NCBI GenBank assembly: GCA_030525085.1
Contig: JAUNFK010000006.1
Coordinates: 1-46,021, forward strand
Source of the DNA: a bacterium
Lineage (GTDB): Bacteria; Bacillota_I; Bacilli_A; RF39; UBA660
Direction: 5' to 3'
DNA length: 46,021 nucleotides
Below, piece after piece: positions 1 through 8,168 of the stretch. Every line of letters begins with the position of its first letter. Within the stretch, counting starts at the first letter, position 1. The notes under the pieces were generated by a model. The model ran no database searches. It was not told the DNA's origin and saw nothing but the letters and a program-made list of their open reading frames with translations. Position numbers and translations under genes: made by a program.

Positions 1-1
1 A

Positions 2-661
2 TATGATGAATATAAAGAACTAAAAGTAAGACTACAACAAATAATTAACAGTGAAAATAAGAAATTCTTCGAAGTAAGCGAGACTAGAATAACAAAAGAT
101 ACATACATAAGAAATTTATTTAATAATCATCTAGGTAGATACCAAATTATTAATATGAACTTAAATTATATAGATGAGCGCTTTGCTAAAACTTTAACTA
201 AAATATTTGCTAAAATGTTCTTCGACTTTGCAACTGAGTTAGAAGAAAGAGCAAGCTACCCAATTCATATAATTTTAGAAGAAGCTCATAGATATGTTCA
301 AAATGATAATGACGTTAACGTTTTAGGTTATAACATATTTGATCGGATCACTAAAGAAGGAAGAAAATATGGTGTAATTCTAGGTCTTATCACTCAAAGA
401 CCAAGCGAATTATCTAACACAGCACTATCACAATGTTCTAACTTCATTGCTTTTAGAATGTTCCACCCAGAAGACATCAAAATAATAAAAAACATCACTA
501 GTTCAGTAAGTGATGAAACAATCGAAAAACTAAAAAATCTAACTCCAGGAACCGCAATAACATTCGGAACAGCATTTAAAATACCATTAATATCTAAACT
601 AGAATTACCAAACCCAATGCCAGAATCAACAAGTGTAGATATTGCTTCAAAATGGTTTTAA
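2..661 (+). CDS. HerA/DUF87-like P-loop ATPase, C-terminal part
   Basis: The reading frame is open from the left edge, so the N-terminus and Walker A lie outside the window. An internal ATG at 155 is not a convincing start because the same frame continues upstream of it. The visible part has a Walker B-like strand, IILEEAHRYV, then a segment with LITQRPSEL and a late FRMFHPED/LTPGTAITFG region. These are typical of HerA-type hexameric DNA translocases (DUF87/DUF853), where the EE/DE-AH stretch binds Mg-ATP and the TQRP segment acts as sensor. HerA proteins pump DNA, usually with a NurA nuclease or within defence or conjugation modules; no partner is visible here. The coding strand ends 69 bases before surface paralogue A. 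The family call is good; the biological role is open. Confidence 0.75.
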   Translation, partial: YDEYKELKVRLQQIINSENKKFFEVSETRITKDTYIRNLFNNHLGRYQIINMNLNYIDERFAKTLTKIFAKMFFDFATELEERASYPIHIILEEAHRYVQNDNDVNVLGYNIFDRITKEGRKYGVILGLITQRPSELSNTALSQCSNFIAFRMFHPEDIKIIKNITSSVSDETIEKLKNLTPGTAITFGTAFKIPLISKLELPNPMPESTSVDIASKWF

Positions 662-675
662 CTAAAAAAATTAAC

Positions 676-704
676 TTGACGTGTGTGGTGGATGATTCTA
701 TGAT
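676..704 (+). promoter_or_regulatory. Promoter of surface paralogue A
   Basis: TTGACG (676-681), a 17-base spacer and TATGAT (699-704). The surrounding leader (TTAACTTGAC, later TATAGAAAGATAGG before the start) is shared with the promoters of paralogues B and C, but the spacer here is mixed T/G sequence and not a G-run. Confidence 0.65.
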
Positions 705-729
705 TATTATAGAAAGATAGGAATTATAT

Positions 730-2358
730 ATGAACAAGAAACTACCAATAATTAGCTTTATAATAATAGGATTAACAATAACTTATTTAATAAGTAGGCT
801 TAAAGGACAATTATATGAAGCAAAGTGGAATAATAAAAGCACTCTTGCAATAACAATAAATGGTGAAATTAGTACAACATTTCCAACTACTGCCGCATAT
901 GAGACAAGCGTAGAATGTACTACAGGAACAGGTAAAGTAGAATGGAATGGGAGCAAATGGATTCTCACAACGAGTGGAATAACAAAAGGAAATACTAAAT
1001 GTAATGCGACTTTTGTTACAGCAGCACCTGCACCAGATGGCTGGTATAGTGCTGGAAGTGGTACACTCCTTGCATCATTAAGAGATAATAATGAACTAAA
1101 AACACCTCTTACAACTCCAGGAAAAGAAGTAAGTGCTCATACTAAAGATGATGTTGAAAGCGAAACAGCAAGTGTAGATACAACCGAACAAGCATATTAT
1201 ATAACTTATGGTACTGGTTGGGAAGCAAATGGTACTAAGTTTAATTTAATTGGGGCAGCAGTAACAAGTGGTACATATCCAAATTCATATTCTAGTTTAG
1301 TTGGTAAGTACCTTGTGAGTGATTATATTCCAAGAACGGGTTCAAGTACAGCTGGAACTATGAAAACAACAACTAATTTAAGCAGTGTATATTATGTGGT
1401 AAGTGCTACATCAAGTAGTTTTACATATAAACAAATCACTTCAAACAAAAATACAACTGAGGCGCTTTTAGCAAGTACAGAAGATGATTATGGAACAAGT
1501 TATTATTTTAGAGGTGCTGTAAAAAACAACTATGTACAGTTTGCTAATAAGTGCTGGAGAATAGTAAGAATAGTAGGTGACGTTTCTGTAAAACTTGTTC
1601 TTCATAATGATAATACTTCAAAAGCAGCCAACCCTTGTTCATCAGCAAATAATAGTGAAGATGCAGCATTTGCTAGATACTCTGGTACAACGTATAGAAG
1701 TGCATTTAATACAAATTATAATGATAATGCGTATGTAGGATTTATGTATGGTCAAGTCGGTGCAAGTGATTATGCAAGCACACACGCAAATACTAATAAA
1801 AGTGACAGTCTTAAAAATTTGGAAAAATGGTATACAAAAAATTTAGCACTATATGAAAGTAAACTTGCTGATACGATATGGTGTAATGATAAAAGTACAG
1901 TAAGTGGAGGACTTGGGAAAGGAACTAATGTAACGAATTATGCTGCATATAAAAGAATTAATGGTGGAAGCCCTAGTTTAATTTGCCCTAATGATAATAA
2001 TGGTGGAAAATTATCTAAATTTACTGTTGATGATACAAAGAATGGTAATGGTAACTTAACTTATAAAATAGGATTATTAACTGCAGATGAAATAGCATTT
2101 GCTGGTTCTGTTTATAATACATATAATCTTTCTACGTATTTACGAGAGAATACTGGAACTAAATGGAGTTGGTCTTTGTCGCCTAGCTCCATGACTGGCA
2201 ATTACGCTTTCGTTTGGGAAGTGGGCAGGGGCTACTTGGGTGGCAGCTACGTTTACAGCGACGTCGAAGGCTTTCGACCTGCCATTTCTCTTATATCTTC
2301 AACTAAAGTATCTAGTGGTTCTGGCACCTCAGCAGACCCATACATAGTGTCTATTTAA
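730..2358 (+). CDS. Surface paralogue A: membrane-anchored protein with lectin-like, putatively DGR-diversified C-terminus
   Basis: A 542-residue secreted or membrane-anchored protein. Residues 6-24 form one hydrophobic segment, so it is probably held by its N-terminus. Next comes a short Cys-containing module (FPTT..Y..SVEC...W.G..W.L...KCNATF) also found in paralogue B, then a module starting TLLASLR and containing SAHTKDD that is shared with C. The C-terminal half (DDYGTSYYFRGAVKNNYVQFANKCWRIVR onward) is shared by all three and resembles DUF6273-type domains. It ends in a WSWSLSP...GFRPAISL segment, the layout of a C-type-lectin-like ligand-binding tip. Unlike B and C it lacks a TasA/camelysin-like N-terminal domain. 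Codons 479-520 use a wholly different codon set from the rest of the gene (see the separate entry). The SD is GATAGG before ATG 730. The ligand is unknown; a surface adhesin is the likely role. Confidence 0.7.
   Translation: MNKKLPIISFIIIGLTITYLISRLKGQLYEAKWNNKSTLAITINGEISTTFPTTAAYETSVECTTGTGKVEWNGSKWILTTSGITKGNTKCNATFVTAAPAPDGWYSAGSGTLLASLRDNNELKTPLTTPGKEVSAHTKDDVESETASVDTTEQAYYITYGTGWEANGTKFNLIGAAVTSGTYPNSYSSLVGKYLVSDYIPRTGSSTAGTMKTTTNLSSVYYVVSATSSSFTYKQITSNKNTTEALLASTEDDYGTSYYFRGAVKNNYVQFANKCWRIVRIVGDVSVKLVLHNDNTSKAANPCSSANNSEDAAFARYSGTTYRSAFNTNYNDNAYVGFMYGQVGASDYASTHANTNKSDSLKNLEKWYTKNLALYESKLADTIWCNDKSTVSGGLGKGTNVTNYAAYKRINGGSPSLICPNDNNGGKLSKFTVDDTKNGNGNLTYKIGLLTADEIAFAGSVYNTYNLSTYLRENTGTKWSWSLSPSSMTGNYAFVWEVGRGYLGGSYVYSDVEGFRPAISLISSTKVSSGSGTSADPYIVSI
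2164..2289 (+). other. Candidate DGR variable region (VR) in paralogue A
   Basis: These 42 codons encode W479 to S520. By hand count 17 end in C, 13 in T, 9 in G and only 3 in A, whereas the rest of the gene and the matching parts of B and C favour A/T ends (about 3 C-ending codons in the matching segment of B). GC over 120 of these bases is about 56 percent. Runs of codons such as AGC, TCC, ACT, GGC, AAT, TAC and TTC fit NNY codons derived from AAY by adenine mutagenesis, the hallmark of diversity-generating retroelements. The region lies at the extreme C-terminus in a lectin-like segment, where DGR variable regions usually sit. No template repeat or reverse transcriptase is in the window, so this is inference. 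Confidence 0.5.
2263..2278 (+). repeat. Short inverted repeat at the 3' end of the candidate VR
   Basis: GTCGAA (2263-2268), a 4-base loop GGCT, then TTCGAC (2273-2278): a perfect 6-bp stem inside the coding sequence. DGR targets in Bordetella phage carry a hairpin/cruciform with a 4-base loop just past the VR, so position and loop size match, although the stem is short and could be chance. Confidence 0.35.
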
Positions 2359-2372
2359 TATAGACACTTTTT
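2346..2372 (+). terminator. Rho-independent terminator of paralogue A
   Basis: AGTGTCTAT / ATAGACACT form a 9-bp perfect stem with a 5-base loop followed by TTTTT. The stop codon of the gene lies in the loop region. Confidence 0.8.
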
Positions 2373-2380
2373 AAATGCAT

Positions 2381-2407
2381 AAAAAAAGTATCAATTCTTT
2401 GATACTT
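2381..2407 (-). terminator. Terminator of rpmB
   Basis: Read on the minus strand: AAGTATCAA, loop AGAA, TTGATACTT, then a run of T (the plus-strand A-run at 2381-2387). It sits immediately after the rpmB stop. Confidence 0.75.
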
Positions 2408-2573
2408 AAGCTACTTTCTTTAAAGTTCTAGCTTCTCTTGCTGTAAGTCTAACTTTAACTCCATTAATTTTATAAGTTTGTAAATTAGGATTTTGTTTAG
2501 TTCTTGTTCTATTTTCAGCATGAGATACTAAGTTTCCAGATAAAGGTTTTTTATTAGAAATTTTCTTTGCCAT
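2406..2573 (-). CDS. rpmB: 50S ribosomal protein L28, short zinc-free form
   Basis: A 55-residue protein starting MAKKISNKKPLSGNLVSHAE and containing NPNLQTYKINGVKVRLTARE. The S-G-N-x-V-S-H-A block and the NLQ...V..R.S/TAR..R pattern are those of bacterial L28, a large-subunit protein needed for subunit joining. It is shorter than the usual 61-64 residues: the segment after MAK is trimmed and there are no cysteines, so this is a zinc-independent form. The start is set by an AAGGAGG Shine-Dalgarno 7 bases upstream of ATG 2573. It is transcribed alone from its own promoter and ends in a hairpin, divergent from dnaE. Confidence 0.9.
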   Translation of the reverse strand: MAKKISNKKPLSGNLVSHAENRTRTKQNPNLQTYKINGVKVRLTAREARTLKKVA

Positions 2574-2604
2574 TATATTTCCTCCTTAATTCGAATTCTT
2601 CTAG

Positions 2605-2633
2605 ATTTTATCATAAAATAAGCCACCTGTCAA
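2605..2633 (-). promoter_or_regulatory. rpmB promoter
   Basis: On the minus strand: TTGACA (2633-2628), a 17-base spacer ending TGA, and TAAAAT (2610-2605). Near-consensus sigma-A promoter with an extended -10. Confidence 0.8.
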
Positions 2634-2662
2634 ACTCTTTTATGGTAACTTTAAAATAAAAA

Positions 2663-2671
2663 TGATATAAT
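2663..2671 (+). promoter_or_regulatory. Extended -10 promoter of dnaE
   Basis: TGA directly followed by TATAAT (2666-2671), with no good -35 at the expected distance. It lies about 23 bases before the proposed TTG start, so the leader would be very short. Confidence 0.5.
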
Positions 2672-2693
2672 CATTTTGAAAGAGGTGATAAAG

Positions 2694-5519
2694 TTGGATG
2701 CAATAAGTATCAAAACAGATTACGAAGTTCTAAAAAGCCTTATTAAAATCAAAGACCTTATCACCTATGCTAAAGAAAATAACATAGATACTCTAGGCAT
2801 CATTGACAATAACTTATCATCATCAATCGAATTTTACGAAGAATGTAAAAAAAATAATATTAAACCACTAATCGCCTTAGATGTAACCCTTAATGAGCAT
2901 ATTTATATTTATGCTAAAAACTACCAAGGACTAAAAGATTTATTTAAATTAAATACTTACTTACTAGATAACGAGCTAACATTAGATATCTTAAAAAAAT
3001 ACATTACTAATGCTTATTTAGTAACGACTGACATTAATCTTTACAACGAACTATCAAAAATCACATCTAATCTATTTTTAGGTGTTAAAAATATAAATGA
3101 AGTTAAAGAAATTCAAAATAAAGTTATCTTCAATATAGCAAGAGCTTTAAAAAAAGAAGATACTAAATACATATCATATTTAAGAGAAATAGAAGGCGAA
3201 CCTAAAGAAAATCTAGACATATACAAAAACGACTATTTAATACCAGCAGACAATAAACACTTTACCGATTTAATAAATATCGAAATAAAAGGAGAAGACA
3301 ATCTAATTCCTCACTATGACATAAATATTAAAGACAGTTACAAATACTTAGAAAGTTTAGCTGTTAAAGGCTTAACCAAAAGATTAAATGGTATTGTACC
3401 AGATAACTATAAACAAAGACTAATCTACGAATTATCAGTAATTAAAAAAATGGGTTTCACTGATTATTTCCTAATCGTCTATGATTATGTAAAATATGCT
3501 ATTACTCATAACATTTTAGTCGGCCCAGGAAGAGGTTCTGCAGCGGGCTCTCTAGTAACGTATTCTCTAGGGATAACTCAAATAGATCCAATTAAATATG
3601 ACCTTCTTTTTGAGCGTTTCCTTAACCCAGGAAGAATCACCATGCCAGATATTGATATCGACTTCGATGCCGAAAAAAGAGGCGAGATGATTTCTTATGT
3701 CAAAGAAAGATATGGTGCATCTAATGCTATGCCTATAATGACATTTGGTACATTTGCCTCTAAACAAGCATTATTATCTGTATCTAAAATTCTAAATATC
3801 GATATAAGTACACTTTCGCCTTTAATAGATGCCAAAAAAACTTTAAAAGAAAACCTAACTAAAGAAGTAATAACCCTTTTAAATAATAATCCAGAACTTA
3901 AAAAAGTATACTATGAAGCAACTAAAATAGAAGGATTAAAAAAGCATATCAGTACTCATGCAGCAGGTGTAGTAATCTCCAGTAAAGCACTTGATGAAGT
4001 AATACCAATAATTAAAAGTGGAGATAACTATTTAACTGGATACACCATGAACTACCTAGAAAGTTTAGGTTTACTTAAAATGGACTTCCTAGCTATCAAA
4101 GATCTAACCACCATATCTAACATCCTAGAAAACATTAATCCTAAAACAAATATTAATAAAATAAATTTAAATGATGAAAAAGTATTTAATGCTTTTAGTA
4201 ACGCTCAAACAGTTGGCATCTTCCAGTTTGAAAGCGAAGGTATGAAAAGTTTCTTAAGAAGACTTAAACCAAATACCTTCACTGACCTAAGTCTAGCCCT
4301 AGCACTCTATAGACCAGGGCCTATGCAAAGCATTGATTCATTTATTAATAGAAGAAATGACAAAGAAAAAATAACCTATATTGAAAAAGACTTAGAAAGC
4401 ATTCTAAAAGAAACTTATGGTATTATCATTTACCAAGAACAAATAATGCAAATCTTTAATAAACTAGCTTCATATACATATGCTGAAGCCGATCTTATAA
4501 GAAGAGCAATCTCCAAGAAAAAAGAAGACATTATCATAAACGAAAAGGAAAAGTTTATAACTAGAGCAGTAAATAACGGCTATCAAAAAGAAAATGCCGA
4601 AAAAATATATGAACTTATTATGAAGTTTGCTAGTTATGGTTTTAACAAATCACACTCAGTAGCTTACGCCATGCTTGCATATCAAATGATGTACTTAAAA
4701 ATAAACTATCCAAAAGAGTTTTACGCATCACTTCTAACAATTAATATAAACACAACTAAAACTAAAGAATATATTGACGAAGCTAAAACACTAGGTCTAA
4801 AAATATTAAAACCAGACATAAACAAAAGCACTGACGCCTACACATTTGAATCTGGTGGCATCAGAATGCCTTTAACAATCATTAAAAACATTGGCCCAGT
4901 GGCTATCAAAGAAATAACTGAAGAAAGAAAAAAAGGAGAGTTTACTGACTTCACAAACTTTGTATCAAGAATTTATAGCAAAGGCATAAACATTAAGATG
5001 ATTGAAAACCTAATTTATGCCGGAGTCTTTGATGAAATGGGTGAAACTAGAAACACGCTTTTAACAAGCCTAAAAAACGTTCTAATCTATGCTGAACTTG
5101 TAAGTGGAGTAGGTGATGCTCTAGTATCTAAACCAGAACTAATAAAAGAAGAAGAACTACCACTAAGCGCATTAATGCAAAAAGAAATAGAACTATATGG
5201 ATTTTATGTTAGCAATCATCCAGCGAGCAAATATAACTGTGTAAAATTTAATAACATCCGAAAGTATTTTGATAAAAATATTGAAACAGTTGGCCTTCTA
5301 GAAAAAACAAGAACTATCAAAACTAAAAAAGGTGACACAATGGCATTCTTAGAACTAACAGACGAAACTGGAACTATATCTGCAACCATCTTTCCAAATA
5401 GAATAATCTATGTAAACCAAATCAAAGAAGGAGACCTTTTAAAAATACATGGTCACGTTGAAAAAAGGTTAGACAGATACCAAATAATAATTAATAAAAT
5501 AGAAATTATGAAAATATAA
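2694..5519 (+). CDS. dnaE: DNA polymerase III alpha subunit (DnaE type), TTG start
   Basis: Replicative DNA polymerase, family C. It carries GPGRGSAAGSLV, the catalytic aspartate motif PDIDIDFD, ALALYRPGPM, YGFNKSHSVAYA and a C-terminal OB-fold (about residues 850-941). At 941 residues it is shorter than the 1050-1170 common in the family. The N-terminal PHP domain is degenerate: the usual HxH metal site is replaced by AISIKTDYEVL and the second by IIDNN, so PHP-based proofreading or metal binding is unlikely. The start is TTG 2694, since AGAGGTGAT (2681-2689) is a strong SD at the right distance; an earlier in-frame TTG at 2676 would place the SD inside the gene. It is followed after 51 bases by uppS, with which it may be co-transcribed. 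Confidence 0.93.
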   Translation: MDAISIKTDYEVLKSLIKIKDLITYAKENNIDTLGIIDNNLSSSIEFYEECKKNNIKPLIALDVTLNEHIYIYAKNYQGLKDLFKLNTYLLDNELTLDILKKYITNAYLVTTDINLYNELSKITSNLFLGVKNINEVKEIQNKVIFNIARALKKEDTKYISYLREIEGEPKENLDIYKNDYLIPADNKHFTDLINIEIKGEDNLIPHYDINIKDSYKYLESLAVKGLTKRLNGIVPDNYKQRLIYELSVIKKMGFTDYFLIVYDYVKYAITHNILVGPGRGSAAGSLVTYSLGITQIDPIKYDLLFERFLNPGRITMPDIDIDFDAEKRGEMISYVKERYGASNAMPIMTFGTFASKQALLSVSKILNIDISTLSPLIDAKKTLKENLTKEVITLLNNNPELKKVYYEATKIEGLKKHISTHAAGVVISSKALDEVIPIIKSGDNYLTGYTMNYLESLGLLKMDFLAIKDLTTISNILENINPKTNINKINLNDEKVFNAFSNAQTVGIFQFESEGMKSFLRRLKPNTFTDLSLALALYRPGPMQSIDSFINRRNDKEKITYIEKDLESILKETYGIIIYQEQIMQIFNKLASYTYAEADLIRRAISKKKEDIIINEKEKFITRAVNNGYQKENAEKIYELIMKFASYGFNKSHSVAYAMLAYQMMYLKINYPKEFYASLLTININTTKTKEYIDEAKTLGLKILKPDINKSTDAYTFESGGIRMPLTIIKNIGPVAIKEITEERKKGEFTDFTNFVSRIYSKGINIKMIENLIYAGVFDEMGETRNTLLTSLKNVLIYAELVSGVGDALVSKPELIKEEELPLSALMQKEIELYGFYVSNHPASKYNCVKFNNIRKYFDKNIETVGLLEKTRTIKTKKGDTMAFLELTDETGTISATIFPNRIIYVNQIKEGDLLKIHGHVEKRLDRYQIIINKIEIMKI

Positions 5520-5570
5520 ACTATAGACTTTTAACAAGTATTTTAGTAAAATTGATATTAGGGTGGATTT

Positions 5571-6254
5571 ATGAATAATATAATAGTACCTAATCATATC
5601 GGAATCATTATGGATGGTAACCGAAGATGGGCAAAAGAAAAAAACAAAAAAACTATCGAAGGACATTTAGCTGGTGCAAACAGAATCATCAGTCTAGCTA
5701 AATACATCTTTGATAAAGGAGTTAAATACTTAAGTATCTATGCTTTTTCAACTGAAAACTTTAACCGAAGTGCTGAAGAAGTTAGTTACCTAATGGGGCT
5801 AATAATAAAATTCTTCAATGAAAGAGTAAACGAACTTCACGATTACAATATCAAAATAGTAGTTTCTGGCTTAAGAGATAACCTAAGCAAAGAAGTTCTA
5901 AAATGCATTGACAACGTTGTGGACTTAACCAAAAACAACACAGGTGGCGTTCTGAACGTATGCCTTAACTATGGTGGAAGAAGAGAAATAGTTGATGCTG
6001 TAAACAAAATAAAAGAAGCCAATGTAACTGTAACTGAAGAAACCTTTGGTAAATACTTATATAATGATTTACCAGACTTAGATTATGTTATCAGAACAAG
6101 TGGCGAAGAAAGAATATCAAACTTCATGCTATGGCAAATTAGCTATGCAGAATTTTACTTTCCAAAAGTATACTTTCCAGACTTTGATGAAAAAGAATTT
6201 GATAAAGCTCTAGAAATATACAATAATAGAAATAGAAGATTTGGAGGAAATTAA
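5571..6254 (+). CDS. uppS: Isoprenyl transferase (undecaprenyl diphosphate synthase)
   Basis: cis-Prenyltransferase making the C55 carrier lipid for peptidoglycan and other wall polymers from farnesyl-PP and isopentenyl-PP. It has the signature HIGIIMDGNRRWAK with the catalytic Asp, then YAFSTENFNR, and near the end DYVIRTSGEERISNFMLWQ followed by EFYF. Length 227 matches the family. SD AGGGTGGA precedes ATG 5571. Its stop is followed by cdsA within 1 base, the usual uppS-cdsA-rseP order in Firmicutes. Confidence 0.95.
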   Translation: MNNIIVPNHIGIIMDGNRRWAKEKNKKTIEGHLAGANRIISLAKYIFDKGVKYLSIYAFSTENFNRSAEEVSYLMGLIIKFFNERVNELHDYNIKIVVSGLRDNLSKEVLKCIDNVVDLTKNNTGGVLNVCLNYGGRREIVDAVNKIKEANVTVTEETFGKYLYNDLPDLDYVIRTSGEERISNFMLWQISYAEFYFPKVYFPDFDEKEFDKALEIYNNRNRRFGGN

Positions 6255-6255
6255 A

Positions 6256-7041
6256 ATGAAAAAAAGAGTAATTAGTGCTGCAATTATGATTGCAGTTATC
6301 CTACCACTAGTAATAATTGGTAAAATACCATTCGCTATCTTTGTAGGTTTAGTTAGTGTTATGGCCTTTAAAGAAATGAGTGACCTATATGATTACCCAT
6401 TACCAGTAAAAATAACTGGTTTTCTTGCCCTAATAACACTAGTATTTAGTAACTTTGATGCAAATAACATCTTCCTAGGTTTAAACTACGGAATTCTTGG
6501 TATTGTAATGCTTCTAGTTCTAACACCTATTATTTTTTATCAAGTAAAAGGAAAATACACAACAGAAGACGCCTTTAAAATGTTAGGATTTATCCTTCTA
6601 ATTGGTCTAGGACTTAACTATTTTATCCTAATTAGAGCATACAGTCTAAAATACTTCATGCTAATGGTTCTAACACCAATTATAACTGACACATTTGCTT
6701 ACGTTGGCGGTAGTCTTATTGGCAAACACAAAGTAACAAAACTAAGCCCAAACAAAAGCTGGGAAGGCTACATAGTTGGCTCACTTATGGGAACATTTAT
6801 GATGAGCATGTATTATTTCAATTTCATAAATATGCAAGCTAAACTAATGCCAGTAATTCTGATTATCTTCCTAATGACAGTTGTTGGTCAAGTAGGAGAC
6901 TTATTCTTTAGTGCAATCAAAAGAAAACATAACATCAAAGACTTTAGTAATCTAATCCCAGGACATGGCGGTGTCTTAGATAGACTAGATAGTCTAATCT
7001 TTGTTGCTATTATATTTATGATATTTATAGAAAGGTTATAG
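6256..7041 (+). CDS. cdsA: Phosphatidate cytidylyltransferase
   Basis: Integral membrane enzyme making CDP-diacylglycerol from phosphatidate and CTP, the branch point to phosphatidylglycerol and cardiolipin. About seven hydrophobic segments are visible, with the CdsA signature near the C-terminus: SPNKSWEGYIVG, then GDLFFSAIKRKHNIKDFS and IPGHGGVLDRLDS. ATG 6256 is chosen because GGAGG (6243-6247) sits at the right distance; the upstream TTG 6241 overlaps uppS and would lie ahead of the SD. 261 residues. It starts one base past the uppS stop, so the two are translationally coupled. Confidence 0.94.
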   Translation: MKKRVISAAIMIAVILPLVIIGKIPFAIFVGLVSVMAFKEMSDLYDYPLPVKITGFLALITLVFSNFDANNIFLGLNYGILGIVMLLVLTPIIFYQVKGKYTTEDAFKMLGFILLIGLGLNYFILIRAYSLKYFMLMVLTPIITDTFAYVGGSLIGKHKVTKLSPNKSWEGYIVGSLMGTFMMSMYYFNFINMQAKLMPVILIIFLMTVVGQVGDLFFSAIKRKHNIKDFSNLIPGHGGVLDRLDSLIFVAIIFMIFIERL

Positions 7042-7048
7042 GTAAAAT

Positions 7049-8107
7049 ATGACAATATTAGTATTAATTTTAATTTTAGGAGTACTTGTATTTGTTCATG
7101 AACTAGGTCACTTCATTGCAGCTAAAATGATTGGTGTATATGTTCACGAATTTGCAATAGGAATGGGACCTAAAATTTTCTCATTCAAAAGAAAAAATAA
7201 AAAAGACCCAACACTTTATTCAATAAGACTTCTTCCAATTGGTGGCTTTTGTGCAATGGCTGGAGAAAATGAGGAAGACGCTGGCGAACTAAAACTAAAA
7301 AAGAATCAGTACATGTGCAACAGAAGTAAATGGGAAAGATTTCTAATACTTATTGCTGGTGTCACAAACAACATGATTCTAGCACTTATAATCTTATTTT
7401 TCCAAGGACTAATCTGGGGAAGCACAGAACAAAAATCAATTGTTGGTAACGCTCCAGAAGGTTACCCAATAAGTGAAGCTGGTATCGAAGTAGGAGATAC
7501 AGTTACAAAAGTAAATGGCTATAAAGTAAATACTTGGGATAAACTTACAATAGTTCTAAATTTAAAACATAAAGAAGATACATACACATTCACTGTAAAA
7601 AAACAAAACGGTGATATAAAAGAATATAAAATAACCCCAAAAACAGTAAAAGACGAAGAAGGAAACGAAACAAAAGTATTTGGTATTGGAGCAAGCAGTG
7701 AAGTACACAAAGGCTTCTTCAGTGCTGTAAAATACTCATTTGTAAAAATGGGCTCAATCGTATCAAGTATGTGGCTAACCTTAGCATCCCTATTTACTGG
7801 TAAACTTTCACTAAATAACCTTGCTGGTCCAGTTGGAATGTACTCAGTAGTAGGTGAAACAATGAAAGTCGGATTTGTAAACGTTCTATATTTAACAGCA
7901 TATCTAAGTATAAACTTAGCTGTAATTAATGCCTTACCATTCCCAGCATTTGACGGAGGAAGAGTATTCTTTATCCTAATTGAGTGGATAAGAGGCAAAA
8001 AAATCGACCAAAAAGTAGAAGGCTGGATTCATACAATTGGCTTTGCATTGCTAATGTTTTTAATGCTTTACATAACATTTCAAGATATTCTAAGACTTTT
8101 TAAATAA
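7049..8107 (+). CDS. rseP: Site-2 intramembrane zinc metalloprotease, RseP/RasP family
   Basis: Membrane protease that cuts transmembrane substrates such as anti-sigma factors and signal-peptide remnants. HELGH (H17, E18, H21) in the first membrane segment supplies two zinc ligands and the catalytic Glu; NALPFPAFDGGR near residue 290 gives the third ligand in the conserved NxxPxPxxDGG motif. A single PDZ domain lies at roughly 125-200 (GIEVGDTVTKVNGYKV). Length 352, four membrane segments. Third gene of uppS-cdsA-rseP; AGGT precedes ATG 7049. No anti-sigma factor is visible nearby. Confidence 0.93.
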   Translation: MTILVLILILGVLVFVHELGHFIAAKMIGVYVHEFAIGMGPKIFSFKRKNKKDPTLYSIRLLPIGGFCAMAGENEEDAGELKLKKNQYMCNRSKWERFLILIAGVTNNMILALIILFFQGLIWGSTEQKSIVGNAPEGYPISEAGIEVGDTVTKVNGYKVNTWDKLTIVLNLKHKEDTYTFTVKKQNGDIKEYKITPKTVKDEEGNETKVFGIGASSEVHKGFFSAVKYSFVKMGSIVSSMWLTLASLFTGKLSLNNLAGPVGMYSVVGETMKVGFVNVLYLTAYLSINLAVINALPFPAFDGGRVFFILIEWIRGKKIDQKVEGWIHTIGFALLMFLMLYITFQDILRLFK

Positions 8108-8110
8108 AAT

Positions 8111-8139
8111 TTGCATTTTTTTAAGAGTTTTGCTATATT
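8111..8139 (+). promoter_or_regulatory. Promoter of the Glu/Pro-rich membrane protein
   Basis: TTGCAT (8111-8116), 17 bases, then TATATT (8134-8139) preceded by TGC as an extended -10. Confidence 0.55.
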
Positions 8140-8168
8140 ATAATTATAGAATAAAAAGGTGATATAAA

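Noticed and set aside
7519-7998. 159-residue antisense frame inside the RseP gene
   Set aside because: Shadow of a conserved protease gene; no promoter, SD or known domain.
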